In this document: piece by piece, positions 36,141 through 45,342 of the stretch
Layout: every line of letters starts with the position of its first letter
Position numbering within the stretch: position 1 is the stretch's first letter
DNA from: Sporosarcina ureilytica
GTDB lineage: Bacteria > Bacillota > Bacilli > Bacillales_A > Planococcaceae
DNA length: 64,000 nucleotides
Direction of reading: 5' to 3'
Assembly (NCBI RefSeq): GCF_001753205.1
Contig: NZ_CP017560.1
Span: forward strand, 3,372,579-3,436,578
Notes under the pieces: model-generated
Seen by the model: the letters and a program-made list of their open reading frames with translations, nothing else
Database searches by the model: none
What the model was told of the DNA's origin: nothing
Translations under genes and position numbers: made by a program

Positions 36141-36169
36141 TGTTGATTTCTGTTCCGGGCGAGTATAAT
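36141..36169 (+). promoter_or_regulatory. Likely promoter of the M20 amidohydrolase gene, built on a repeat remnant
   Basis: TTGATT (36143-36148) and TATAAT (36164-36169) are separated by 15 bp. The first 21 bases, TGTTGATTTCTGTTCCGGGCG, match the left end of the interspersed 130-bp repeat at all but one position, after which the repeat stops and the -10 box begins. Confidence 0.6.
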
Positions 36170-36193
36170 GATTTAAAATGGAGGGATTTTTAT

Positions 36194-37372
36194 ATGCTAA
36201 ATAAAGCTTTAACTAAAATTTCAAGTTATTATGAAGAGATGATCGCCGATCGACGTTTTCTACATATGCACCCCGAATTATCCCACCAGGAAGTTCATAC
36301 ACCTGCATTTATAGCGGATCGCTTGGAGTCTTTAGGCATCGAAGTACAAAGAAATGTTGGGGGGCGTGGAGTCGTCGGGATGATTCGCGGAGGTAAACCT
36401 GGAAAAACAATTGCGTTTCGTGCGGACTTCGACGCGTTACCAATTGCCGACCAGAAAGACGTCCCTTACAAATCGACTGTCCCTGGTATTATGCATGCAT
36501 GCGGACATGATGGTCATACCGCAGCATTATTAGGTTTCGCCAAAGCGATGAATGAAATTAAAGAATCGTTGCCTGGTAATATCGTTCTACTCCATCAATT
36601 CGGAGAAGAACTATCTCCCGGCGGTGCACGTGCGATGATTGAAGATGGCTGTCTTGACGGCGTTGATCTTGTATTCGGCGCACATTTACAATCACAAATG
36701 CCTGCCAATAAAGTGTATGTACGTGACGGCTTCCTTCAGGCTTCTGAAGATGCATTTAAAATTACGGTAACCGGCTTCGGAACACATGGCGCGGAACCGC
36801 ATACGGGCGTAGATCCAATCTTAGCTGCAAGCCACATTATGATTGCTCTTCAATCAATTGTAAGTCGTAATGCGGATCCATTGAAAGAGCTCGTCGTTTC
36901 AGTTGGGAGCTTTCACGCTGGACACGCAGACAATGTGATTCCAAACGAGGCAGTTATGGAAGGTACAATCCGCGTATTCGACCCTGAACTTCGTGTACTT
37001 GCGGGTCGCCGTGTAATTGAAATTGCAAAATCAGTTGGTGCCGGACTTGGTTGCGATGTACAAGTCGAAATCATTAAAGGCTATGATTCTGTAAATAACG
37101 ACCCTGATGCTATGAACCTTGTTCGTCAAGGTGTTACGGAAACATTCGGCGAAGAGTGCATCGTAGAAACGAATCCTATTATGCCTGTTGAAGACTTCTC
37201 CTATTATTTACACCATCGACCTGGTGCATACTTTTTTGTTGGCGCTCAAATGGATGATACGGAAAACGTATTCCCACACCATCACGAAAAGTTTGATTTT
37301 CACGAACCAGCGATGGAAATGACGGCCAAAGTTTTTGCAGCGACATTTTTTGAAGCGCAAAATAAAGGTTAA
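36194..37372 (+). CDS. M20-family amidohydrolase (N-acyl amino acid/hippurate hydrolase type)
   Basis: 392 aa metallopeptidase-fold amidohydrolase. Metal ligands visible: Asp/His in MHACGHDGHTAAL, GEELSPGGARAMIEDG, GFGTHGAEPHTGVDP and the C-terminal HHHEKFDFHEPAM; MPVEDFSYYLHHRPGAYFFVG is typical. It should release amino acids from N-acyl conjugates. The start at 36194 follows GGAGGG, and the upstream reading is non-genic promoter sequence. It converges on the AmhX-like gene. Confidence 0.85.
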   Translation: MLNKALTKISSYYEEMIADRRFLHMHPELSHQEVHTPAFIADRLESLGIEVQRNVGGRGVVGMIRGGKPGKTIAFRADFDALPIADQKDVPYKSTVPGIMHACGHDGHTAALLGFAKAMNEIKESLPGNIVLLHQFGEELSPGGARAMIEDGCLDGVDLVFGAHLQSQMPANKVYVRDGFLQASEDAFKITVTGFGTHGAEPHTGVDPILAASHIMIALQSIVSRNADPLKELVVSVGSFHAGHADNVIPNEAVMEGTIRVFDPELRVLAGRRVIEIAKSVGAGLGCDVQVEIIKGYDSVNNDPDAMNLVRQGVTETFGEECIVETNPIMPVEDFSYYLHHRPGAYFFVGAQMDDTENVFPHHHEKFDFHEPAMEMTAKVFAATFFEAQNKG

Positions 37373-37376
37373 AAAT

Positions 37377-37420
37377 AAGCTTCCTCTTTCACAATTAACT
37401 GTGAAAAAGGAAGCTTTTGT
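37377..37420. terminator. Bidirectional terminator between the two M20 genes
   Basis: AAGCTTCCTCTTTCAC/GTGAAAAAGGAAGCTT stem with a short loop and T-rich sequence on both strands, between convergent genes. Confidence 0.85.
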
Positions 37421-38526
37421 TATTTCTCCCTAGCAAGTGCTTTCTTTAATGTAGCCGCAAGTACACGTGCACCAATATCGAGTGCCTCTGTATTAAATGT
37501 CATTTTCGGATGGTGAAGTCCCGGCTGAAGATCCGCACCAATGCCAAGCATCGCTGCTTTCAATTCTGGCCTATGAATTGTATAAAAATGAAAATCATCA
37601 CTACCCGCGGTAATGACTGAAGGCGCATACCCCACTTCGCCTACAGTTTCCAAAATTGCAGCTGTAGCAATTTCACTTGCTTCCTCAGATACTTCCGCAG
37701 CAGGTGTATAATCTTTCCATTCAGTTTCAATTTCTACCCCATACAACTTACCAATTGCTTGAATTCCTTCATTAACTTTCTCCATTAATTCATCCAAAAC
37801 TGCATTGGATTGTGCCCGTGTATCAATCGCAAACGTTGCAGATCCAGGAATAATATTAACATTATTTCCCCCTGCTTGCATTTTCGTCATTTTCACAGAA
37901 TATGCCTCAAACGGAGAGAAATACATTGTTTTGATAAACTGATGAATCGCAAATAGCGGATCAACGACATTCTTCCCTTGATGTGGACGCGCGCCATGTG
38001 CATCGACTCCGATAATTTTTCCTTCAAGAAATGCCGCCGCACCATGATGAATAGCCGGTAACACTTTACCATGTGGAATTTCCTCAATCGGACGCAAATG
38101 CACCCCGAATAAATAAGAAACATCATCAATCACACCGCGCTCGACCATCGCGACTGCGCCGTTCCCTTGCTCCTCAGCCGGTTGAAAAATAAAGCGAATT
38201 TTTCCCTCTAAAGGTTCATCTTTTAAATAGGAAAGTGCGCCCAATACCATCGCGATGTTCGCATCATGCCCACAGGAATGATTCGCTTGGTATACCCCGT
38301 CAACCTCTTGCCAAAGCGCGTCTATATCAGCTCGAATTGCGATGATTTCTTTTCCTTCACCGATTTCCGCGACGACTCCTGTTACATTATCAAAAGTTTT
38401 ATAAGTTACGCCCATGCCGGCTAATATTTCCGTTAATTTCTCAGTTGTCTTTACTTCTTGATAACTAATCTCCGGGTGAGCATGAAAGTGCTTAAACCAC
38501 GCGTCAATTTTCTTTTTTATTTCCAA
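37420..38526 (-). CDS. amhX: M20-family amidohydrolase, AmhX-like
   Basis: 368 aa, a second M20 amidohydrolase, distinct from the first and closer to the AmhX/aminoacylase branch. Key motifs: HAHPEISYQEVKTTEKL, SCGHDANIAMVLGAL, FQPAEEQGNGAVAMVERG, DAHGARPHQGKNVVDP and ITAGSDDFHFY, LHHPKMTFN. The TTG start lies 1 bp after the YfcC stop, with GGAGTGAG inside the end of that gene. Co-transcription with YfcC suggests the transporter brings in its acyl-amino-acid substrate. Confidence 0.8.
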   Translation of the reverse strand: MEIKKKIDAWFKHFHAHPEISYQEVKTTEKLTEILAGMGVTYKTFDNVTGVVAEIGEGKEIIAIRADIDALWQEVDGVYQANHSCGHDANIAMVLGALSYLKDEPLEGKIRFIFQPAEEQGNGAVAMVERGVIDDVSYLFGVHLRPIEEIPHGKVLPAIHHGAAAFLEGKIIGVDAHGARPHQGKNVVDPLFAIHQFIKTMYFSPFEAYSVKMTKMQAGGNNVNIIPGSATFAIDTRAQSNAVLDELMEKVNEGIQAIGKLYGVEIETEWKDYTPAAEVSEEASEIATAAILETVGEVGYAPSVITAGSDDFHFYTIHRPELKAAMLGIGADLQPGLHHPKMTFNTEALDIGARVLAATLKKALAREK

Positions 38527-38527
38527 C

Positions 38528-39952
38528 TTAACTCACTCCAATCATTACGGCCACAACAATTGCAATCAGTGCAATCAGTAACCAACCTAACACTAGTTTC
38601 CAAACAAATTTTACCCAACGCTCATAAGGGATTCCCGCAACTGCCAAATAAGCCATTAGAGATGCTGAGGTCGGAATAATTGAATTCGTAATCCCGTCAC
38701 CATACTGAAATGCCAGGACAGCGATTTGACGTTCCATCCCTAGTAAATCTGCAAGCGGCGTCATAATCGGCATCGTTGTTGCCGCCTGCCCACTTCCAGA
38801 TGGGATAAAAAAGTTCATAATAATTTGCGTAATATACATGCCTACAGCGTTTAAAGAAGGCGGTAAACTTGAAATTAAATTCGATAAAGCATAGATGACC
38901 GTGTCTATAATATAACCTTGTTCCATAACTATCAAGATGGCTCTCGCAAAACCTACAATGAGTGCTCCAAAAGCGATTACCTTCATACCATCAACAAAAG
39001 CATCGAATGTGCCATTAATGCCCAGATTCCCGACAATCCCAGATAACAATCCAATGATAATGAACGAAGCTGTCAACTCTGTTAAAAACCAATCCCATTT
39101 AAAGACACCGTAAACGTTAATTACTAATCCACCCGCTAGAAATGTTAAAACAAGTCCATGACGCCAATTAAAGATCGGGAATTCCTTTGCATGCGCCTCA
39201 ACATCATTCTCCTTAACCTTTTGCTCAATATCAAAAACAATACTTTTAGTTGGATCATTTTTCACCTTACTAGAATAGCGCATTACATATAAAATCGCTG
39301 CAGATAGAACGAATAAATATACAACAAACCGGAATCCGAAGCCTGAAAAAATTTGTACTTCTGCAATTGACTGTGCAACGCCCACCGTAAACGGATTAAG
39401 CATACCCCCTATAAAGCCGGATGCAGCACCAAGACTTACCATAGCCGTTCCTGTTATCGCATCAAATCCAAGTGCACGTGCAACTGCAATTCCAATCGGT
39501 ACAAAAATAATCGATTCCTCGGACATTCCAATTGTCGCGCCAAGAACCGAAAATAGAATCATAATAATCGGGATTAATAACTTTTCTTTATTCTCAAGTC
39601 TATGTACAGCCTTCCCTATTCCTGCTTCTATTGTGCCGGTAGCCTGAATAATCCCAAAGGCACCGCCAACTAAAAATATGTAAAATATAATTTGCGAAGC
39701 TGCCGACATTCCCATTGGAATCGCCTTGAATAATTCGAATGGTTTCACTGGACTCTGCTCAATTTCTGTATAACTGCCTTCCACAACGATTGTACGCCCA
39801 TCAACTTCTAATCGTTCAAACTCCCCTGCCGGAATCAAATACGATGCAACTGCAGCAAGAATCATGATTGAAAATAATATCGCATATGTATGCGGAATCC
39901 ATCTTTTCTTTTCTTTTTCGGGTACTATTTGCTTTTCAACTCTAGTTGTCAT
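38528..39952 (-). CDS. YfcC-family transporter (DcuC/ArsB superfamily)
   Basis: 474 aa integral membrane protein with about 12 helices and a Lys/Glu-rich cytoplasmic N-terminus. Typical family segments are IPAGEFERLEVDGRT, GGAFGIIQATGTIEAGIGK, GMSEESIIFVPIGIAVARALGFD and IPSGSGQAATTMPIMTPLADL. Members move dicarboxylates, amino acids or arginine; this one is translationally coupled to an aminoacylase, favouring an N-acylated amino acid or peptide. RBS AGGGGAG. Confidence 0.8.
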   Translation of the reverse strand: MTTRVEKQIVPEKEKKRWIPHTYAILFSIMILAAVASYLIPAGEFERLEVDGRTIVVEGSYTEIEQSPVKPFELFKAIPMGMSAASQIIFYIFLVGGAFGIIQATGTIEAGIGKAVHRLENKEKLLIPIIMILFSVLGATIGMSEESIIFVPIGIAVARALGFDAITGTAMVSLGAASGFIGGMLNPFTVGVAQSIAEVQIFSGFGFRFVVYLFVLSAAILYVMRYSSKVKNDPTKSIVFDIEQKVKENDVEAHAKEFPIFNWRHGLVLTFLAGGLVINVYGVFKWDWFLTELTASFIIIGLLSGIVGNLGINGTFDAFVDGMKVIAFGALIVGFARAILIVMEQGYIIDTVIYALSNLISSLPPSLNAVGMYITQIIMNFFIPSGSGQAATTMPIMTPLADLLGMERQIAVLAFQYGDGITNSIIPTSASLMAYLAVAGIPYERWVKFVWKLVLGWLLIALIAIVVAVMIGVS

Positions 39953-40151
39953 TTCTTTTCTCCCCTTAATTTAAAAACTAACTCGATTCGAGTATTTATA
40001 ATAATATATGCATAAACATTCATAGTCAATAGCAATTGACAAAAATGTTCCAACTGTTCATTACGATTGAATGATAATCATTAGAACTGACTACTTTTCA
40101 CTACATTTTCAGCATAATATCGGGATTAAAACGCTCATAATTTTCACAAAC

Positions 40152-40195
40152 AAAAAACCGTTCTGAATGAGTAGTTTCATTCAAAACGGTTTTAC
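40152..40195 (-). terminator. Terminator after abgT
   Basis: AAAACCGTTTTGAATGAAAC...CATTCAGAACGGTTTTTTG hairpin directly after the abgT stop on the minus strand. Confidence 0.87.
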
Positions 40196-40197
40196 TA

Positions 40198-41727
40198 TTA
40201 CTTCGTATAATAAATTCCTGAACCAGGACCTAAATCGATACCGAATAGCATCCATACAACAAGTGTTAATGTCCAGAAGACTAGGAAGAACATACTGTAA
40301 GGGAACATAACGGAAACAAGTGTTCCGATACCCATTTTTCTATCGTACTTCTGAGCAAACGCAATGATAATTGCGAAATATGTCATAAGTGGTGAAATGA
40401 TATTTGTTGCGGAGTCAGCAACACGGTATGCCATTTGCGTTAATTCTGGCGAGTACCCTAAGTTCATCATAATTGGAACGAAAACAGGTGCCATCATTGC
40501 CCATTTTGCAGACGCACTCCCAATAAATAGGTTAATAAAGGCTGCAATTAAAATGAATAGCAATACAAGCGGAATACCTGTTAAGTTAATGCTTTGTAAA
40601 AACTCTGCCCCGTATACACCAATCACAAGGCCCATATTAGATTCAGAGAAAAACGCTACGAATTGTCCAGCTGTGAAAGACAACACGATAAACATTCCCA
40701 TAGAAGCCATCGTTGCCGACATCATTGCCGCAACGTCTTTATCATCACGAATTTCTTTCGTTACACGTCCATACACAAGACCTGGAATGAAGAAAAGAAG
40801 CGCGATGATCGGAACTAACGAACTCATAAACGGTGAACGGATAATTGGCATATCGCCGTCTCCGCGTAGTGGTCCCCATTCCGGTAAAATTAATAAAGCT
40901 ACTAATACACTCGTAATCGCAAGAGATACGCCAGCCCAAACAAGACCTTTCTTCTCTACGCCATTTAATTTTTCAATCTTCTCACGGAACTCGCCTTTAT
41001 ATTCACCAAGTCGAGGTTCAACAATTTTTTCCGTTACCCATGCACCAACAACTGTAAGTACCAATACAGAAATTGCGATGAAGTAGTAGTTCATGGCAAT
41101 GTTCATGCCTTCAGCATAAGCTGGGTCGATAATCGCTGCTGCTGAAATTGTTAATTCACCAAGTAATGCATCTGTTCCCGATAGGAAAAGGTTGGCACTG
41201 AATCCACCGGAAACCCCAGCAAATGCAGCTGCTAAACCTGCAAGCGGATGGCGTCCAATTGCGGCGAAAATAACTGCGCCAAGTGGAGGTAGAACAACGT
41301 AACCAGCATCAGAAGCAACACTTGACATAACCCCTGCAAAAACAAGGCCTAATGTAATGAGCCGTTTCGGTACTGATAGAACAAACCCACGTAGTAATGC
41401 ACTAATTAAGCCTGTTCCTTCTGCTAAACCAATCCCTAACATCGTTACTAGAACAACGCCTAACGGTGCGAAGCCGACGAAATTACTCGTCATTTGAGTG
41501 AAAATATATTTAATACCTTCTCCGCTCATCAAGTTTTTAACTTCTATAATTTCTCCAGGTTTCCCAGGATGTTCTGCACTAACGCCGAAGTAGGAAACAA
41601 TTCCAGAAACGATAATAACTAAAAGTGCAAGACCTGCAAATAATGTTACCGGGTGCGGTAATTTGTTTCCGGCTGTTTCCACGACATTCAGAAATCTTTG
41701 GAAAAAACCAACTTTTTGTTTCTTCAT
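40198..41727 (-). CDS. abgT: AbgT-family transporter (p-aminobenzoyl-glutamate type)
   Basis: 509 aa with about 11-13 membrane helices. E. coli AbgT imports p-aminobenzoyl-glutamate; other members export sulfonamides. Conserved GNKLPHPVTLFAGLAL, SNFVGFAPLGVVLVTMLG, GVMSSVASDAGYVVLPPLG, GVSGGFSANLFLSGTD and NLFIGSASAKWAMMAPVFVP. The ATG at 41727 follows GGAAGGAG. Two M20 hydrolases nearby could cleave the imported conjugate, although the pairing is inferred. Confidence 0.87.
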   Translation of the reverse strand: MKKQKVGFFQRFLNVVETAGNKLPHPVTLFAGLALLVIIVSGIVSYFGVSAEHPGKPGEIIEVKNLMSGEGIKYIFTQMTSNFVGFAPLGVVLVTMLGIGLAEGTGLISALLRGFVLSVPKRLITLGLVFAGVMSSVASDAGYVVLPPLGAVIFAAIGRHPLAGLAAAFAGVSGGFSANLFLSGTDALLGELTISAAAIIDPAYAEGMNIAMNYYFIAISVLVLTVVGAWVTEKIVEPRLGEYKGEFREKIEKLNGVEKKGLVWAGVSLAITSVLVALLILPEWGPLRGDGDMPIIRSPFMSSLVPIIALLFFIPGLVYGRVTKEIRDDKDVAAMMSATMASMGMFIVLSFTAGQFVAFFSESNMGLVIGVYGAEFLQSINLTGIPLVLLFILIAAFINLFIGSASAKWAMMAPVFVPIMMNLGYSPELTQMAYRVADSATNIISPLMTYFAIIIAFAQKYDRKMGIGTLVSVMFPYSMFFLVFWTLTLVVWMLFGIDLGPGSGIYYTK

Positions 41728-41943
41728 ATATATACTCCTTCCAATCCACAAACCATTAAAATATTCAGATAATAAATTGTTTGTTTTTTTGTATGCTTCA
41801 CAGTATATAAGATTTATATTGTAAAAGAAATAGTAAACCAATAAGACTAACTATGGTAAACTATCGCGTCCTTCTCACTTTTCAAAGAAGTATTTATAAG
41901 TTACAATTTTAGTAAAATAACAATTATACATGGAGGGCTTGTC

Positions 41944-42699
41944 ATGAAATTAATACCTATAGGGATTTGGGGTGGTTATCCGAAAGCGAATGAGGCAACT
42001 TCTGCCTTCTTGCTTGAACACGAGGGATTTCATTGTTTAATTGACTGTGGCAGCGGTGTTTTGTCTTCACTTCAAAATTATTTGCCATTAGAACAATTGG
42101 ATGCTGTCGTTCTGACTCACTATCATGCAGATCATATTGCTGATGTTGGCAGTTTACAATATAGCCGCCTTATTCAATATTACTTAAACCAATCCCCTCA
42201 AATTTTACCGATTTACGGTCATACCGAAGATGAGGAACAATTTGCGAAGTTGTCTTATAAAGAAATGACAGTAGGGATGGCAATTCATGAAGGAAACGAG
42301 ATTAAAATTGGTCCTTTTAAAGTGAGTTTTTGCAGAACAAAACACCCTGTTTACTGTCTTGCATTGAAATTTACAGTAGACGGACGTTCAGTAGTTTTCA
42401 CAGCAGATACGGAATGGCATGAAGATCTTGTTGATTTTGCGAGAGGGACAAACCTATTAGTGAGCGAAGCGAATTTATATGAAGAACATATTGGGGTGGC
42501 CCCGGGGCATATGGGTGGCAGTGAAGCAGGTAAATTAGCACAACTTGCTGGGGCGAATCAACTTTTACTAACCCACTTACCCTTACATGGAGATGTAAAT
42601 GAAATCTTACACGCTGCTCAAGAACAATTTAGCGGTGAGACTGAAATTGCTAAAGTCGGTAAAAATTATACCATTTTAGAAGAACAATCCCTTAAATAA
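41944..42699 (+). CDS. MBL-fold metallo-hydrolase, YhfI-like (RNase Z-like fold)
   Basis: 251 aa. The HxHxDH motif TLTHYHADHIADVG (seen as VVLTHYHADHIAD), TKHPVYCLALKF, VVFTADTEWHEDLVDFA and LLLTHLPLH are those of the YhfI/ElaC-like branch. Cellular role unknown. RBS GGAGGGC eight bases before ATG. It is transcribed away from abgT. Confidence 0.8.
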   Translation: MKLIPIGIWGGYPKANEATSAFLLEHEGFHCLIDCGSGVLSSLQNYLPLEQLDAVVLTHYHADHIADVGSLQYSRLIQYYLNQSPQILPIYGHTEDEEQFAKLSYKEMTVGMAIHEGNEIKIGPFKVSFCRTKHPVYCLALKFTVDGRSVVFTADTEWHEDLVDFARGTNLLVSEANLYEEHIGVAPGHMGGSEAGKLAQLAGANQLLLTHLPLHGDVNEILHAAQEQFSGETEIAKVGKNYTILEEQSLK

Positions 42700-42744
42700 A
42701 AAAATCGTTGGAACAGATTCACTACCTGTTCCAACGATTTTTTA
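42700..42744. terminator. Bidirectional terminator between yhfI-like and PepSY genes
   Basis: AAAATCGTTGGAACAG...CTGTTCCAACGATTTTTT with a 9-nt loop and T/A runs on both sides. Confidence 0.88.
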
Positions 42745-42771
42745 AAATTAAGAGCGAATACCTCTACAGAA

Positions 42772-43161
42772 TCAATCCTCAAGGTCCTTTTCAAAATCCA
42801 GTACATCGCCTGTATATGCATCAATATCAAGTTCGTATTCATATTTTCCATCTTTCATTTCAATCTCATAATAGAGTCGGCCATCGTCGTTATCCAGCTC
42901 TATTTCCTTTACTGTTCCGGACGCGTGTTGTCTAGCAATGGCAATCGCTTCTTCAACTGTCAACTTGCTTTTCGATTGTATTTTTTCAACAGTTGACTCT
43001 GCTTTTTGTTTCGTTGGTACAACTTGCAGTTCATTCACCTTTTCTTGTACACCTAGCACGCCCTCTTCAACGACGTTGTTTGAACTTGCATTTGCAAACA
43101 TTGCTGCACCCGCAAACACGATCACTACTGAAAGACCTAAAATTGAGATTAACTTCTTCAT
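42772..43161 (-). CDS. Secreted or membrane-anchored PepSY-domain protein
   Basis: 129 aa. A signal peptide (MKKLISILGLSVVIVFAGAA, likely cut after ANA or retained) is followed by a linker and one PepSY domain (LTVEEAIAIARQHASGTVKE, YYEIEMKDGKYEYELDIDAYTGDV). PepSY domains are thought to inhibit peptidases or modulate sensor kinases at the cell surface. It lies downstream of a second PepSY gene and a two-component system, the arrangement of B. subtilis ykoGHIJ. Confidence 0.8.
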   Translation of the reverse strand: MKKLISILGLSVVIVFAGAAMFANASSNNVVEEGVLGVQEKVNELQVVPTKQKAESTVEKIQSKSKLTVEEAIAIARQHASGTVKEIELDNDDGRLYYEIEMKDGKYEYELDIDAYTGDVLDFEKDLED

Positions 43162-43248
43162 TTAAATCATCCTCTCTTTATTGTTACCCTTATCATACCT
43201 AGTGTAGATGAGAAGACTTTTAAAAGAAGATTAGAGTTTGATGAGAAA

Positions 43249-43953
43249 TCAATCATCCCACTTAACTGACATAATTTTTCCAGTAATCGCATGGATTTGA
43301 AAGATCGCTTCAATATCGTCGTCATCATTATCTTGCTCGATTTCTACTAAATAATAACCGCCATCATCACGATCATGGAACTCTACAAATTCAACTTCAC
43401 CGCGCAATTGTTTAAGTGCAATATCAATTGCCCGCTCCCTTGTAATGAGCGTGTTTTTCGTTGTGGTAGGTTGCTTTTCTTCAGAAATAACTTCTCCAGA
43501 CTTTGCATCCACAACCACTTTCAATAGCGCTTGATCTTTTGCTACTTCCACGTTATAAACCGGGATTTCTCCAGTATCATCGTGGGACAACCTTTCAATG
43601 TCGTTATGATATTTCTTAACGACAATATCGCGTACTTCCTGTTCAGATAACAATTCAGGTTCCTTGACTTCGATCTTATTAATTAAGGACATCGAAAGAA
43701 CTTGGCCATTTTCAGCATTTATCTTTGTCTCATAAATGCCGCCTGGCCGTGTAATTTCTGTAGAATAAACGCCGTCTTGAAACGTTAGCTCTCCGACAGT
43801 GCCTTCATACATCATCTCTAATTGTTGTTGAATTTCTTCCTTTGTCATTTGTTCTTCGTTTGTAAATAATCCTTGTATATAAATCACACCAAATACCAAG
43901 AGAAGGATCGTAACCAAGAGCGGGAGTAGCCATTGTTTTTTTAGTACTTTCAT
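43249..43953 (-). CDS. Membrane-anchored protein with tandem PepSY domains
   Basis: 234 aa. One N-terminal transmembrane anchor (WLLPLLVTILLLVFGVIYI) and an extracellular part with two or three PepSY units: EEIQQQLEMMYEGTVGELTF..., LSEQEVRDIVVKKYHND... and ITRERAIDIALKQLRGEVEF.... RBS AGGAGG. It lies 45 bp downstream of the histidine kinase and may modulate that kinase. Confidence 0.78.
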   Translation of the reverse strand: MKVLKKQWLLPLLVTILLLVFGVIYIQGLFTNEEQMTKEEIQQQLEMMYEGTVGELTFQDGVYSTEITRPGGIYETKINAENGQVLSMSLINKIEVKEPELLSEQEVRDIVVKKYHNDIERLSHDDTGEIPVYNVEVAKDQALLKVVVDAKSGEVISEEKQPTTTKNTLITRERAIDIALKQLRGEVEFVEFHDRDDGGYYLVEIEQDNDDDDIEAIFQIHAITGKIMSVKWDD

Positions 43954-43998
43954 GTGAATTACCTCCTACTTAGCATTTTATACACCCAACATTAAGAT

Positions 43999-45342
43999 TT
44001 AATGAGAATCTAATCGTTTTGGAATCGTAATTCTAACTGTCGTACCCATCCCGCTAATGCTCTCCATCTTTAACCCCGCGCCGAGTCCATCAGCAAGTTG
44101 TTTTGCGATTGCTAATCCAAGGCCTGTTCCGCCTGTTTTACGATTTCGGTCTTCTTCGACTCGGTAAAATCGATTAAAAACATGCGGTAATGCTTCCTGA
44201 GGTATCCCATTCCCATAGTCTGTAATCGCAATCGCATAGCTATCTCCTTCGTCTTGCAATGTGATTTTAACTAAATCATCGCTATATTTCCGTGCATTAT
44301 CGAGGAAAATATAAAGCAGCTGCCTAAATCTTTCACTATCCGTTGTCACGATCGAATCTTTAATACCTTCAAAGTCAAACTGCCGGGCATAAGCTTGTCG
44401 CATCGGCTTCACTGTTTTTTCAATTTGGTCAAATAAATCCGTTTCTTCAAATTGAAACGTAGCTAGCTCATCGTTTTTCGCTAACTGCAATAGCTGTTCA
44501 ATCATCGATTTCATACGAACGGATTCACTAAGAATTGCACCAACCGCTTCTTCTGCAACGTCACGATTATCAAATCCGCGCCTTGTTAGAAGTCGGGCAT
44601 AACTTTCGATGACGGTGAGCGGTGTTTTTAATTCGTGTGAAGCATTTGAAACGAATTGTTCCTGCTGCTTATAATTTTGTTCTAGCTGTTCCATCATTTC
44701 ATTGAATGTTAAAGCCATTTGTGCCATTTCATCTTTTCGGTCCACAGACATTTGGATTTTTTCGTAAGTCCCTGATTTTCGACTTTGAGACATCGTTGCA
44801 ATCAGCTTTTCAATTGGATTGATCACAATACGGCTTAACCCAATGCTCGAAAAGACCACTGGCAACATCGCTAACAATGTAACACCAGCAAGGACAAGCT
44901 TTAAAGCCATTAAGTTACGATCCACATTTACAAGCAATTGCATCATATCCAGTTGAACGACATCTCCATTGTTCCAAATAACAGGAGAACTAACGGATAA
45001 TACAGACGTGCCATTAACTTTCTCAACCGTATACGAATCATTTGTAATAGTTGGGGTGTAGTCTTTTAACAACGTAGTCGCTTCACCCGAACCAAGCCGC
45101 TGACCAGCAACACTTATCGCACCGTTGTCCGGAAGATGAGCACGAATAATCACTGCCGGGTCATTCTGCGCTGTCATTTTACTAAAAGATGCTGTTAATT
45201 CTTTCACTTGACTTTGAAGTTGCTCGCGCTCCGTGTCGTATGCCATTTTTTCAAATAAAAAATAAACACCCGTATTCGTCAAAATTAAAATAACAAACAT
45301 CAGTAATGTCGAAAACAAATGGATTTTCGTTCTAATTTTCAT
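43999..45342 (-). CDS. Sensor histidine kinase (YkoH-like)
   Basis: 447 aa. TM1 at residues 7-28, extracellular sensor of about 125 residues, TM2, HAMP-like linker (INPIEKLIATMSQS), HisKA with phosphoacceptor His in QFVSNASHELKTPLTVIES, and HATPase with LDNARKYSD, ITDYGNGIP and GGTGLGLAIAKQLAD. The ATG at 45342 lies inside the regulator gene (11-bp overlap); a longer reading from 45486 would be wholly inside that gene. Signal unknown. Confidence 0.85.
   Translation of the reverse strand: MKIRTKIHLFSTLLMFVILILTNTGVYFLFEKMAYDTEREQLQSQVKELTASFSKMTAQNDPAVIIRAHLPDNGAISVAGQRLGSGEATTLLKDYTPTITNDSYTVEKVNGTSVLSVSSPVIWNNGDVVQLDMMQLLVNVDRNLMALKLVLAGVTLLAMLPVVFSSIGLSRIVINPIEKLIATMSQSRKSGTYEKIQMSVDRKDEMAQMALTFNEMMEQLEQNYKQQEQFVSNASHELKTPLTVIESYARLLTRRGFDNRDVAEEAVGAILSESVRMKSMIEQLLQLAKNDELATFQFEETDLFDQIEKTVKPMRQAYARQFDFEGIKDSIVTTDSERFRQLLYIFLDNARKYSDDLVKITLQDEGDSYAIAITDYGNGIPQEALPHVFNRFYRVEEDRNRKTGGTGLGLAIAKQLADGLGAGLKMESISGMGTTVRITIPKRLDSH

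Noticed and set aside
40364..41086. 240-codon plus-strand frame antisense to abgT
   Set aside because: The long antisense frame is a by-product of codon bias in a membrane-protein gene; no ribosome-binding site or recognisable domain. Other antisense frames (8715-9230, 7081-7473, 33837-34124) are rejected likewise.
41728..41841. N-terminal extension of AbgT
   Set aside because: AT-rich upstream sequence with no ribosome-binding site; GGAAGGAG precedes the ATG at 41727.
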